A stretch of 54,963 nucleotides of DNA from an uncultured Alphaproteobacteria bacterium. Its GTDB lineage: Bacteria; Pseudomonadota; Alphaproteobacteria; Rhodobacterales; Rhodobacteraceae. The first letter of the stretch is position 1; each line of letters starts with the position of its first letter. A program made the translations under genes and the position numbers. Positions 44,745 through 53,711 of this stretch are shown here, in pieces. The notes beneath the pieces are model-generated. The model did no database searches and was not told the origin of the DNA. It saw only the letters and a list, made by a program, of their open reading frames with translations. The DNA is taken from contig CACIAQ010000008.1 of the NCBI GenBank assembly GCA_902584635.1, positions 1-54,963 of the forward strand, written 5' to 3'.

Positions 44745-45545
44745 GTGAAATCTATTCCAATATACCAGGTAGATGCATTCTCAAAGAAAGTATTCTCGGG
44801 TAATCCCGCAGCGGTTTGTATCCTTGATAATTGGTTATCCGACGGAGTAATGCAGTCTATAGCATCTGAAAATAATTTATCTGAGACTGCATTTATAAAC
44901 ATGAACACTAAACCCTTCGGTATAAGGTGGTTTACGCCCGAATGTGAAATGGGGTTATGCGGTCATGCAACATTGGCAAGTGCTAGGGTTTTGTTCGACG
45001 AATATATTGATAAAGATCAAAAAGAGATTACTTTTTCGGCACAGAGAGGTCTTCTAAAAACAATTAAAAAAAGCGAGCAAATCTTTTTAGATTTCCCCGC
45101 TGATGAACCAATCGAACAAGATATTAATAATGTTTTAAGAGAGAGTGTAGGGGCTAATATCCAGCAATTGTTTAAGGGCCGTGATGATTACTTAGCAATT
45201 TTAGATAATGAAGCTAGTATTAGAAATATATCCGTAAACATGAGTAAAGTATCCGAGCTCAACGCAAGAGGATTGATTGTCAGTGCTGAGGGTGATGAGT
45301 ATGATTTTGTTTCACGATGTTTTTACCCAAAATCCAAAATAGATGAGGACCCAGTAACTGGCTCGGCTCATACTCTGCTCATTCCTTATTGGGCAGATAT
45401 TTTAAAAAAGAATAATTTAAAGGCTTATCAATGTTCTGAAAGAGGAGGCGCTCTCATTTGTGAGCTTAAAGGGGATAGGGTATTTATTGGAGGCTATACG
45501 GCTCGTTACTTAGATGGGAACATATATTTAAATAGTAAAGATTGA
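44745..45545 (+). CDS. PhzF-family isomerase
   Basis: 266 residues. The double hot-dog-like (diaminopimelate epimerase-type) fold of PhzF is shown by YQVDAFSKKVFSGNPAAVC at the N-terminus, the catalytic Glu47 in NLSETAF, CGHATLAS and DPVTGSAHT. PhzF isomerises trans-2,3-dihydro-3-hydroxyanthranilate in phenazine synthesis; most homologues have other roles. It faces kynureninase, whose product is anthranilate, which is suggestive only. Start is GTG 44745. Confidence 0.87.
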   Translation: MKSIPIYQVDAFSKKVFSGNPAAVCILDNWLSDGVMQSIASENNLSETAFINMNTKPFGIRWFTPECEMGLCGHATLASARVLFDEYIDKDQKEITFSAQRGLLKTIKKSEQIFLDFPADEPIEQDINNVLRESVGANIQQLFKGRDDYLAILDNEASIRNISVNMSKVSELNARGLIVSAEGDEYDFVSRCFYPKSKIDEDPVTGSAHTLLIPYWADILKKNNLKAYQCSERGGALICELKGDRVFIGGYTARYLDGNIYLNSKD

Positions 45546-45557
45546 TAAGGCAATTCA

Positions 45558-46370
45558 ATGAAGCCAGCCATAAAAGTACTTGGGGTTCCTGATGATATAA
45601 ACTCCTCTTTTATGAGAGGGTCGAGTGCTGCTCCACGTTTAATTAGAGAGGCACTGTATTCTGCCTCTTCTAATTTATTTTCTGAATCAGGTTTAAACTT
45701 GGATAAAAAAGGTATCTGGGAGGACCTGGGCGATATCGAGTTCGCAGGTGAGGTGCCAGTAGATAACTTCAAAAAGATTAAAACTTTTGTAAAAGATGTT
45801 TTGGTTGCAGATCAAAAACTTGTTTCCCTAGGAGGAGATCATTCGGTTTCCTGGCCCATTCTAGACGCTCATTTGGATATATGGGATGCTCTAGATATTC
45901 TCCATATTGACGCACATCCAGATCTTTATGATAGTTTGTTGGGTAACAAACTCAGTCATGCATCACCCTTTGCTAGAATAATGGAAGCGGGCAGAGCAAG
46001 TAGACTAGTTCAAGTAGGTATTAGAACGTTGAATAAACATCAGCGTGAACAGGCAGAAAAATTTGGAGTCGAGATGTATCAAATGAAAGACCTTTCTAAA
46101 CTTAGTTCATTAAGCTTTTCAAAACCTGTTTACTGCAGTATTGATATCGATGCTTTAGATCCAGCATATGCTCCAGGAGTTTCTCATTTTGAACCAGGTG
46201 GCCTATCTACCCGACAGTTAATAGATTGCCTTAATGGTTTTAAGGGGCGGCTGATTGGTGCCGATATTGTGGAGTATAATCCAAAAAGAGACTTTCATAA
46301 TTTGACAGCAATGGTTGCTGCAAAATTATTGAAGGAAGTAATTGCGCGTATTTATCGTGATAATAGCTAA
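45558..46370 (+). CDS. Ureohydrolase-superfamily enzyme (arginase/agmatinase type)
   Basis: 270 residues. All six manganese ligands are present: His95 in GGDHS, Asp118-x-His120-x-Asp122 in IDAHPDLYD, and Asp196-x-Asp198 in SIDIDALDPAYAPG. This hydrolyses a guanidino or formimino compound with release of urea or formamide. The short length and the loop sequence do not tell arginase from agmatinase, guanidinobutyrase or formimidoylglutamase. It lies 12 bp after phzF and 17 bp before pepT. Confidence 0.87.
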   Translation: MKPAIKVLGVPDDINSSFMRGSSAAPRLIREALYSASSNLFSESGLNLDKKGIWEDLGDIEFAGEVPVDNFKKIKTFVKDVLVADQKLVSLGGDHSVSWPILDAHLDIWDALDILHIDAHPDLYDSLLGNKLSHASPFARIMEAGRASRLVQVGIRTLNKHQREQAEKFGVEMYQMKDLSKLSSLSFSKPVYCSIDIDALDPAYAPGVSHFEPGGLSTRQLIDCLNGFKGRLIGADIVEYNPKRDFHNLTAMVAAKLLKEVIARIYRDNS

Positions 46371-46387
46371 AAAGATTAGGAGTACTA

Positions 46388-47629
46388 ATGGAAAATGGAT
46401 TTAAAGATGAGCTAACAGAAAGGTTAATACGGTATACTGCCATAGACAGCCAGAGTGATGAACTTTCCAATAAATCGCCCAGTACAGATCAACAGCTTAA
46501 TTTGCTGAACTTATTGAAGGAAGAGCTTCTTGCTTTAGGAATTGAAGACGTTAAGCTCACGGACTATGGAGTAGTATTAGCGACAGTGCCCGGAAATATA
46601 TCAGCACCATCTGTTGGATTTTTAGCGCATGTGGATACAGCACCACAATTCAATGCTTCAGGTGTAAAGCCGAGGTTAATAAAAGGCTATAATGGGGGAG
46701 ATATCTCATTTCCCGATGATCCGAAGTTGACCCTTTCGCCAAATGAATTCGAGTACCTAAAGGATAAAAAGGGTGATGATATCATTACCGCGTCTGGAAC
46801 AACATTACTTGGAGCTGATGATAAAGCTGGTGTCTCGATAATAATGACAGCCATTAATCACCTGTTACAAAATCCCGAACTAAAGCATGGTCCCATGAGG
46901 GTGGCATTTACTCCAGATGAAGAAATAGGTCGTGGTGTAAAAAAACAACTTGCCACCGATCTCGGCGTAGACACCGCATACACCTTTGATGGGGGTAAAA
47001 TCGGAGACTTAGAATATGAAACCTTTTCTGCAGATAAAGCAGAGGTCAAAATTAAAGGTGTATCGATACACCCTGGTTTAGCTAAAGATAAGTTGGTAAA
47101 TGCTATCCACATTGCAGCAAAGCTTATTAGTACTTTGCCTCAAACCACTCTTACCCCAGAAACTACGGAAGATAACGAAGGTTTTATTCATGCTACAGAT
47201 ATGGTTGGAGGGTCCTCTGAAATGATGCTTCGCTTTATTTTACGTGATTTTGAGCTTGCGGGCTTAAAAGAGAAAGGTAATCTTTTGAAGCAGTTATGTG
47301 AGGTGATTAACTCCTCAGAGCCCAGAGCAGAAATAACCTGCGAAATTACACCACAATACAGAAATATGCGTTATTGGCTTGAGAAGAATATGAGGCCTGT
47401 TGAGATAGCTAAGAAAGCTATGGAAAACTTAGATATTGTTCCTTTCTCAAAACCAATAAGAGGTGGCACAGACGGATCATTGTTAACTGAGTTGGGTATA
47501 CCTACGCCAAACCTATTCACGGGCATGCAAAACATTCATGGCCCTTTAGAGTGGATTTCCGCTCAAGACATGGAAAAAGCTACACATTTATGTTTGGAAA
47601 TCATAAAGGAGTTTTCAAAAGAAAATTAG
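46388..47629 (+). CDS. pepT: Peptidase T (tripeptide aminopeptidase)
   Basis: 413 residues, M20B zinc aminopeptidase that removes the N-terminal residue of tripeptides. Metal ligands are in FLAHVDTAPQF (His81, Asp83), GADDKAG (Asp144), TPDEEIGRG (Glu178-Glu179), with a final His in MQNIHGPLEW. The insertion KGYNGGDI after the first motif is specific to PepT. Third gene of the phzF / ureohydrolase operon, pointing to peptide and amino-acid scavenging. Confidence 0.93.
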   Translation: MENGFKDELTERLIRYTAIDSQSDELSNKSPSTDQQLNLLNLLKEELLALGIEDVKLTDYGVVLATVPGNISAPSVGFLAHVDTAPQFNASGVKPRLIKGYNGGDISFPDDPKLTLSPNEFEYLKDKKGDDIITASGTTLLGADDKAGVSIIMTAINHLLQNPELKHGPMRVAFTPDEEIGRGVKKQLATDLGVDTAYTFDGGKIGDLEYETFSADKAEVKIKGVSIHPGLAKDKLVNAIHIAAKLISTLPQTTLTPETTEDNEGFIHATDMVGGSSEMMLRFILRDFELAGLKEKGNLLKQLCEVINSSEPRAEITCEITPQYRNMRYWLEKNMRPVEIAKKAMENLDIVPFSKPIRGGTDGSLLTELGIPTPNLFTGMQNIHGPLEWISAQDMEKATHLCLEIIKEFSKEN

Positions 47630-47654
47630 CTTTTTTTAAAAAATCAAGGAGTAC

Positions 47655-48809
47655 TTAGCTAGCTTTTAATCGTCCCTCGAGAGCATCATCTATAGCTTGC
47701 TGTCCCCAATGCAATCCACATTCATATTTGCCAAAAACAAAGTTATCATTTGCGTTCGTTGATAAGCCTACCTGAATGGCCTCGCCTATCTCAAAATCTT
47801 CATTAAACACTTCTTTGACAACATTGTAATTTTTTTCCCAATATTGTTTAGCCTTATCTGTATTTGCTGGTTCAGATATAAGCATCATACATTTAAATAC
47901 ACAAGTGCCTGGACCCGTCGGGATTATTGAATGTATATAGACATGATCTGTCATAATTTGGACAAAGTTACAAGGAAATAAATAATTTTGTGTCATAAAA
48001 TATTTTCTATATGTCCATTCTTCTTGTGGTTTACCTTTTAGCTCCCTTATATTCCACAATGGAACTGAGTGACGCACGTGAGGATAGTGATTGGTGAAAA
48101 CGCTTTGATTATCTAGGTAACCAGAACACGCAGTATGTTCATGTGCTGAGCAAAAATGATAATTTTCTTGAAAACCCTCCAAAGCTAATCTCCAGCTCAT
48201 GTTTCTTGGCAGAGTCCATTTTTTGTAAATTATATGATTACCTAAGTTCAAAGCATTAAATTGACTCTCCATTGGAGCCAACCATTTTGCCATATCTACC
48301 CGCTTTGCATCTGCAGATGGTCTAACCCACACCATTCCAAAATGCTCGTATACTGGCAATTCCTTTAGTCCATACTTGCCTTTATCTAAGTTATCAAACC
48401 CAAATGGTTGTGGCATTCCTCTTAATTTTCCATTAAGATCATAGGTCCAGCTGTGATATGGACATGAAAAAGTCTTAGCTTTTCCACACTCACGCCCTTC
48501 GACTTTTGCGCCCCTATGTCGGCAAACATTGATGAAAGCTTTTAACTCATTGTCATTATTTCTTGTAACTAATATTGGTACACCGGTATCATTGTGGGTG
48601 ATAAACTGTCCGCGTTCTGATAATTCGCTTACATGCGCAACAATAATTGGAAACTCTCGAAAAAGTGTATTAATTTCGGCACACAATTTTTTTGGATCAT
48701 TGTAATTAGAAACGGGATTATGCATTATTTCATCAGTCATAGAAGTTTTACCGGTTTCACAATACTCAAGTATTTGCTCAATAATTTGTTTTTCTTCTTT
48801 TGTTACCAT
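47655..48809 (-). CDS. Rieske aromatic-ring-hydroxylating oxygenase, alpha subunit
   Basis: 384 residues. The [2Fe-2S] Rieske motif is Cys96-x-His98, then Cys116-x2-His119 (CRHRG and CPYHSW). The mononuclear iron His218 and His223 lie in ENYHFCSAH. This length and layout match the large catalytic subunit of ring-hydroxylating dioxygenases or N-demethylases such as the carnitine or glycine-betaine oxygenase type. No beta subunit, ferredoxin or reductase gene is nearby, so electrons must come from elsewhere. Monocistronic. Confidence 0.88.
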   Translation of the reverse strand: MVTKEEKQIIEQILEYCETGKTSMTDEIMHNPVSNYNDPKKLCAEINTLFREFPIIVAHVSELSERGQFITHNDTGVPILVTRNNDNELKAFINVCRHRGAKVEGRECGKAKTFSCPYHSWTYDLNGKLRGMPQPFGFDNLDKGKYGLKELPVYEHFGMVWVRPSADAKRVDMAKWLAPMESQFNALNLGNHIIYKKWTLPRNMSWRLALEGFQENYHFCSAHEHTACSGYLDNQSVFTNHYPHVRHSVPLWNIRELKGKPQEEWTYRKYFMTQNYLFPCNFVQIMTDHVYIHSIIPTGPGTCVFKCMMLISEPANTDKAKQYWEKNYNVVKEVFNEDFEIGEAIQVGLSTNANDNFVFGKYECGLHWGQQAIDDALEGRLKAS

Positions 48810-48906
48810 TTTTTTTCTTTAAGACTTAGCTTCAGCTCAAATAATATCATAACTTACATTTTATTTGAAACTACAAATCATAAGCTTCAAGCATCAATTA
48901 AATACT

Positions 48907-49863
48907 CTATAAATATTGACTCCCTTTATATTGAAGTTTAACTGCTGTTTCATACTGTTTTTTCAAAATGTCTATAATTTCCTTAATTGTTTCTGGTTTT
49001 TTAACGTTTCCAACGCCTTGCCCAGCACTCCAGACTGTTTTCCACGCTTGTGATCCCGCATGCATATCTCCTGAAAAATCAATTTTTGCTATTTTCTTTG
49101 TATCATCAAGAGATAGCCCGGAAGCTTCGACGCTTGCTTTCATCCAGTTTCCAAGTGCTCCTGTGATGGCACGTGATTGGATCAAATCTTCCATTTTACT
49201 GTCCCAGACCATTTGTCTGTAGGCATCAGATATTAAAGTTTCTTGAGCTGCCAGAAATCTTGTGCCTATATACGCAAAATCAATACCAAGATTTTCTACT
49301 GCTCGTATACTTTTTCCACTGCTGATGCCACCGCCTACTATCAGAGGACCATCAAAAAAGGATCTTACTTCATCAAGAAATGGCATGAGTGCGTATTCGC
49401 CAGTATGCCCGCCAGCTCCAGAACAAACAAGCACAAGTCCATCAGCACCTCTGTCAATTGCTTTTCTTGCAAAAGATGGAGAGTTAACATCTGCAAAAAC
49501 GAGCCCGCCATACTCATGAACCTTTTGCGTTACCCTTTGAGGCCCGCCAAGAGCTGTGATCACGATTTTGGGTTTAAATTCCTCAACAAGTGCAATTTCT
49601 TCGTTAAATCGTCCATAGCTATTGTGGGTTATCATATTAAACGCCCAAGGTGCATCTTCATGGCTTAAATTTATGTCGATATTTTGAAACCAATTTCTCA
49701 AATCACCTATGGTACGAGCATTCGGTCCAGGAAAAGAGCCTATTAAACCATTTTTACAAGATTGCAAAACTGATTCTGGCCCAGAAACAAGAAACATAGG
49801 CGCAACTATCGCAGGCAATGTAAGTCTAGACTTTAAATTCTCTAACCCACTCATTTTTTTCAT
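48907..49863 (-). CDS. Nitronate monooxygenase-family FMN enzyme
   Basis: 318 residues, TIM-barrel FMN protein of the 2-nitropropane dioxygenase/enoyl-reductase-II-like group. PAIVAPMFLVSGPE at the N-terminus, GADGLVLVCSGAGGHTG with the catalytic-type His, GGGISSGKSIRAVE and AYIGTRFLA for FMN phosphate fit well. ATG 49863 and ATG 49854 are both possible; the second has the better-placed TAGG. Substrate is probably a nitronate or an electron-poor carbonyl. Monocistronic. Confidence 0.85.
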   Translation of the reverse strand: MKKMSGLENLKSRLTLPAIVAPMFLVSGPESVLQSCKNGLIGSFPGPNARTIGDLRNWFQNIDINLSHEDAPWAFNMITHNSYGRFNEEIALVEEFKPKIVITALGGPQRVTQKVHEYGGLVFADVNSPSFARKAIDRGADGLVLVCSGAGGHTGEYALMPFLDEVRSFFDGPLIVGGGISSGKSIRAVENLGIDFAYIGTRFLAAQETLISDAYRQMVWDSKMEDLIQSRAITGALGNWMKASVEASGLSLDDTKKIAKIDFSGDMHAGSQAWKTVWSAGQGVGNVKKPETIKEIIDILKKQYETAVKLQYKGSQYL

Positions 49864-49977
49864 GCCTAATGTGTATATGACCCCTTCGATATATTCTACT
49901 CTTAATTTGATTTAGGTTTATTTTTTAAAACAATTTATGCTATTCATGTTCCATGGACAAATCTGAGGATATAAATA

Positions 49978-50602
49978 ATGACTGGTCATGATTTAGACGC
50001 ACTTAAAAGTGAAATCGCATACAAAATATATAATTCATCCGTTAGTAGATACCCATTTGCCCATTCAGAAACAGGTGATTTTTTACCAGTTAGGCTATTA
50101 GAAGAAATTTTGGAAAAGTTTAAAAGAAATTCTTAGTTCTGGGCAGGTAATTCAAGCTCTAGTTGCTCTTTACGCAAATAATCTCATGCGGCGATTTAAG
50201 TTAAATAATTTGTCTGATCTCTTCTCCGAAATTAGATATACTCCCAGGCTTCACCTCTTGCATGATAAAACAAATTACTCATTGGGTCCTCACACTGACA
50301 ACGCAGGAAAAGTTATCGTCGCATTGATTTATTTTGAATCTGATAAAGAAGATAACACACAATCGTCTTTTGGTACTTCAGTTTATATTCCCAAAGAAAT
50401 AGGATTTGTTTGCTCCACCGGAGAACATCACGAACGGGATAACTTCATTAGGGTTTATAGTGCTAATTTCAAAAAAAATAATGCTTTTTCTTTTTGTAGA
50501 TCGGACAATTCATTTCATGGAGTAGAGAAAGTCCAGGATAAAGCTGTAGAAAGAAAGTTGCTCCAATACTCCCTTTATGGTGTCTTAAAAAAAGAACGCT
50601 AG
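49978..50602 (+). pseudogene. 2-oxoglutarate/Fe(II) oxygenase, frameshifted
   Basis: A 52-codon frame begins at ATG 49978 with GAGGA upstream and stops at TAG 50134-50136. The second frame is open through the same region (LSSGQVIQALVALYANN) and continues to 50602. Joined near 50114-50126, they give about 208 residues, the usual length. Catalytic residues are intact: His and Asp in GPHTDN, the distal His in FHGVEKV and the 2OG-binding Arg in ERKLLQY. The join lies by A-runs, so a single-base indel or assembly error would suffice. FkbM follows 16 bp later on the same strand, a common partnership with small 2OG oxygenases in surface-polysaccharide loci. Confidence 0.75.
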
Positions 50603-50618
50603 CTAGGAAATTTTTTCT

Positions 50619-51404
50619 ATGAATAGCAAAGACATTAAGGAAAAAATAAAAATTAAAAAGGAACATCTTTTTTTTAGAGTAAAAGATCCTGATACAGAAA
50701 AAGAGCTAAAGTTCGATATAAGTAATGAGTGGACTTTATTTCGTGCTAAAACACTAATCTCCAAAGAACCAGAGACTATTTCATGGCTAAGGGGCTTTAA
50801 GAAAGGTTCTGTGTTCTATGATGTTGGTGCAAATGTCGGGGTTTATACCCTGTTTGCAAGCTTAATCTCGGAAGCAAAAACTTATTCTTTTGAGCCAAGC
50901 TCATCAAATTTTGAAACACTGGTGAAAAATATCAACGTGAATGGAATTCAAAAAAATGCAATACCGTATTGTATGGGTTTAGACAATAAGGCTGCATTCA
51001 CGCGTCTTTATATGCCCAATTTGGATCAAGGAAGCAGCGGTCATAGTGTAGGCGAAGCCGTTGACCCACTTTTAAAGCCAGCTGATTTTCCCTTTTCACA
51101 GGGTATTTTTTCAACAACACTTGATGAGTTAGTTGAAAAATGGGGGTTTCCTGTTCCCACTTATATAAAAATTGATGTTGATAATATTGAACATAAAATT
51201 ATTGAAGGAGCGTCTAATTTGCTACAAAATCGCACCTTGAAATCAGTCTTGATTGAGATGAATACTCAAAAAGAAAATGGTTTAAAAATTTTAAAAGCAT
51301 TTGAGAGTGCCGGTTTTTGCTTTGATGAAAAAACTACAAAAGTCAGGATGAAAAAAGACGGTTGGAATAGGGGAGAGGCTAACTATATTTTTTTTAAAGA
51401 ATAA
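50619..51404 (+). CDS. FkbM-family methyltransferase
   Basis: 261 residues. SAM motif I is DVGANVG at 68-74, followed by SFEPSSSNFETL (acidic motif II) and YIKIDVDNIEHKII, all typical of FkbM O-methyltransferases. These act on sugars or polyketides in bacteria. It lies directly after the frameshifted 2OG oxygenase, hinting at a two-enzyme modification step on a glycan or small molecule. A Nudix regulator gene follows 67 bp later. Confidence 0.85.
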   Translation: MNSKDIKEKIKIKKEHLFFRVKDPDTEKELKFDISNEWTLFRAKTLISKEPETISWLRGFKKGSVFYDVGANVGVYTLFASLISEAKTYSFEPSSSNFETLVKNINVNGIQKNAIPYCMGLDNKAAFTRLYMPNLDQGSSGHSVGEAVDPLLKPADFPFSQGIFSTTLDELVEKWGFPVPTYIKIDVDNIEHKIIEGASNLLQNRTLKSVLIEMNTQKENGLKILKAFESAGFCFDEKTTKVRMKKDGWNRGEANYIFFKE

Positions 51405-51471
51405 ATAACTTTTACTTTTCTCATAATTAAAAATCTGTGCTATTAAGATAGTATAGAATATATACTTAGAA

Positions 51472-52161
51472 ATGGCTATTTTTGAATCAAATTACTGGCA
51501 CCCATCTGTAGCAACAGACATTGTTCTTTTGTCTCTAAGGAAAAAAAAGCTATCAGTATTACTTGTTAAACGGCTGGATTATAAAAATGGATGGGCACTA
51601 CCTGGAGGTTTTTTGGAAAAAGGTGAAGATCTTGATCAATGCGCAAAAAGAGAATTACAAGAAGAAACAGGAATTCGGGTTCCCTACATTAGTCATTTTG
51701 CTAATTATAGCGATCCAAGTAGAGACAATCGACATCAAGTAATTTCAGTTGCCTATTTAGCGGTACATCCTTCAGGGAAGTTAAGGATTAGAGCAAACTC
51801 TGATGTTTTTGATGTTAATTGGTTTAATGTGGATAGTTTGCCAGATCTATGTTTTGATCATAATAAAATTTGTAGTGATGGGATTAAATATTCACGGTTA
51901 TTAATAGAGAGAAAGCCCTCTCTAGCTTTTGCTTTTCATAAAAATGGTTTTACGTTAACTGAATTACAACAAACATTTGCTGCTTTTGGGGCGCAAAAAT
52001 TTAGTCCTGAGAACAAAAGGAATTTTCGTTTATGGCTGAAAAATTATTCAGACGGTAAGGGCTTGGTTATAGAAACGGATAAGTTTAGAGAAGGTAATCA
52101 CAGACCTGCCCGAATTTATGAGCCAAATCTCGAAGCGTTGGTTGAACATAATCAAGAATAA
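51472..52161 (+). CDS. Nudix hydrolase with winged-helix domain (NrtR-like)
   Basis: 229 residues. The Nudix box is complete, from Gly46 through Glu52, Arg60-Glu61, Glu64-Glu65 and Gly67 (REL-x-EE-x-G). A C-terminal winged-helix domain (about 150-225) has FTLTELQQTFAAFG and RPARIYEP, matching the NrtR/ADP-ribose-sensing regulator layout. NrtR represses NAD-synthesis genes in many bacteria, but no NAD gene is adjacent. An intact Nudix box leaves open real hydrolase activity as well as, or instead of, sensing. Confidence 0.85.
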   Translation: MAIFESNYWHPSVATDIVLLSLRKKKLSVLLVKRLDYKNGWALPGGFLEKGEDLDQCAKRELQEETGIRVPYISHFANYSDPSRDNRHQVISVAYLAVHPSGKLRIRANSDVFDVNWFNVDSLPDLCFDHNKICSDGIKYSRLLIERKPSLAFAFHKNGFTLTELQQTFAAFGAQKFSPENKRNFRLWLKNYSDGKGLVIETDKFREGNHRPARIYEPNLEALVEHNQE

Positions 52162-52446
52162 TTATTTTATATGCCTTTGAAAAACTTTTCCTTCTAGATA
52201 CCAAGCCTCTCGTGGCTGTATTTCTGCAGTTTTAAAATGTTTATCCCTTCGGATAAGAGACTCCTCAGCTGATTGCTTATCTGGATAATTGGATACCGAC
52301 ATTGCTGTGGTTGGGCCCGTTTTTATAGTCAATAGGATCTCAGCAGTTGGAAAAAGCGTAGGCGCGTCCTTTTCATACAATTCAGCTCTTTTATTTAGAT
52401 CATCCTCTGTCTCAAATTCTAACATATTTATTCGTGCAACACTCAT
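52162..52446 (-). CDS. Small alpha-beta-barrel-like protein, unknown
   Basis: About 94 residues from ATG 52446, which has AAGGAG about seven bases upstream. A start 6 codons earlier is also open. ARINMLEFETEDDLNKRAELYE and AEILLTIKTGPTTAMSVSNYP give a strand-helix-strand pattern seen in dimeric alpha-beta barrel monooxygenase-like families, but I do not recognise a named one. Converges with the Nudix gene. Confidence 0.6.
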   Translation of the reverse strand: MSVARINMLEFETEDDLNKRAELYEKDAPTLFPTAEILLTIKTGPTTAMSVSNYPDKQSAEESLIRRDKHFKTAEIQPREAWYLEGKVFQRHIK

Positions 52447-52547
52447 TCCCTTCTCCTTAATCAAACTAATTGTATCTAATAAAACTAATATTTATGTTCT
52501 TACAAAAATAATTAAAAATTTTTTTTAATGAAAACCAATTCAGCAAC

Positions 52548-52577
52548 TTGTCTTTCTATGGTATAGTACAATATATT
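52548..52577 (+). promoter_or_regulatory. Candidate sigma70-type promoter for the Rieske gene
   Basis: TTGTCT at 52548-52553 and TATATT at 52572-52577 are separated by 18 bp and lie 20 bp before the TTG start at 52598. Fit to consensus is partial. Confidence 0.3.
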
Positions 52578-52597
52578 TTTTAGACTGGGATGAGATA

Positions 52598-53683
52598 TTG
52601 AAGGATTCTAACGAACAAAAGTTTATAGGACAAAGAATACCAAATGGTATGCTCGAGGATAACTATCCAAGAAATATGTGGTGGGTAGCAGCGCGCTCAG
52701 ACGAGATAAAAGAAAAACCGGTCGCACGTTGGCTGCTCGAAACTCCAGTTGTACTATATCGCTTAGAGGACGGCACTCCTGCAGCATTATATGATAGATG
52801 TCCACATAGGTGGGCACCTTTGTCTGAAGGACATGTTGAGGGAGATAAAATTATTTGTCCTTATCACGGTATGCAATTTAATAGTGAAGGTCATTGCACA
52901 AAAGCCCCAACTCAAAAGATGATGCCAAAGACCGCCCAAATACCTTCATTCAAGGTTTTGGAACGCGGTGCTTTTTTTTGGATTTGGATGGGTGATCAGG
53001 ACGCTATAGATTGTGAGCCCCCAGATGTAAGCTATCAAACAGATAATGATTGGACCTTTTTAGGCGGCTACTATGATGTAAAAGCAAATTGGGTCTTAAT
53101 AAGAGAAAATGTCATGGATTTAACACATATTGCTTTTCTTCATAAGAATACTTTCAAGCAAAATGACTGGATAACAGCGCCAGATAGTTATTTGGATGGT
53201 GAAACAATCTGTTATGAACAAGAATTTGATTTAGCACCTCTTTCCCCTTTGTTTTGTGCTGGAATGGGCCTGCCAGAGGATAAACCAATTTTGAGAAAGC
53301 AAGTAGGTAGAATGCCTACCTTGGCCATATCATTTTCTGACTGGAATGTGACGGATCCTAATCCAGAAGAAGGAGCTAGATCAAAGTTTATTATGCGTGG
53401 TTGCCATATAGTTACTCCCGGGAAAAAAGGAGAGACACATTATTTTTGGGGGGCAGCGTTTGACGTGCGTCAACTAAACGAAGATGTTATTGATAAGACA
53501 AAAAATAGCGTTACAGCAGCATTCGATGAAGATAAGCACCTATTAGAAATAATGCAGAAGCAAATTCAGGATGATCCCACCGGCATGAGCTATCTTGAGG
53601 TAACTCTTGGCGCAGATGGTGCTGGTATATTGGTAAGAAAGCTACTAAATAAAAAACTTTCTGAAGAGGGACGAACTTTATAA
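52598..53683 (+). CDS. Rieske oxygenase alpha subunit, VanA/demethylase-like
   Basis: 361 residues from TTG 52598. The Rieske motif is Cys68-x-His70, then Cys87-x2-His90 (CPHRW and CPYHGM). The mononuclear iron His177 and His182 lie in DLTHIAFLH, as in VanA-type O-demethylases and phthalate oxygenase relatives. A VanB-type reductase is not adjacent. Substrate likely a methoxylated aromatic or related ring compound. Monocistronic; converges on the TPR protein gene. Confidence 0.88.
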   Translation: MKDSNEQKFIGQRIPNGMLEDNYPRNMWWVAARSDEIKEKPVARWLLETPVVLYRLEDGTPAALYDRCPHRWAPLSEGHVEGDKIICPYHGMQFNSEGHCTKAPTQKMMPKTAQIPSFKVLERGAFFWIWMGDQDAIDCEPPDVSYQTDNDWTFLGGYYDVKANWVLIRENVMDLTHIAFLHKNTFKQNDWITAPDSYLDGETICYEQEFDLAPLSPLFCAGMGLPEDKPILRKQVGRMPTLAISFSDWNVTDPNPEEGARSKFIMRGCHIVTPGKKGETHYFWGAAFDVRQLNEDVIDKTKNSVTAAFDEDKHLLEIMQKQIQDDPTGMSYLEVTLGADGAGILVRKLLNKKLSEEGRTL

Positions 53684-53711
53684 AGATAGCAATCTGCTGA
53701 GCCTAAAAACA

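Noticed and set aside
43429-46370. Complete tryptophan-to-anthranilate pathway with the ureohydrolase as formamidase
   Set aside because: The ureohydrolase has all six arginase-type manganese ligands, and bacterial kynurenine formamidase is a different fold. No dioxygenase gene is present.
49243-49668. Plus-strand open frame of 141 codons inside the nitronate monooxygenase-like gene
   Set aside because: The opposite strand encodes a full FMN-barrel protein. The plus frame is Cys/Ser-rich and unlike any family.
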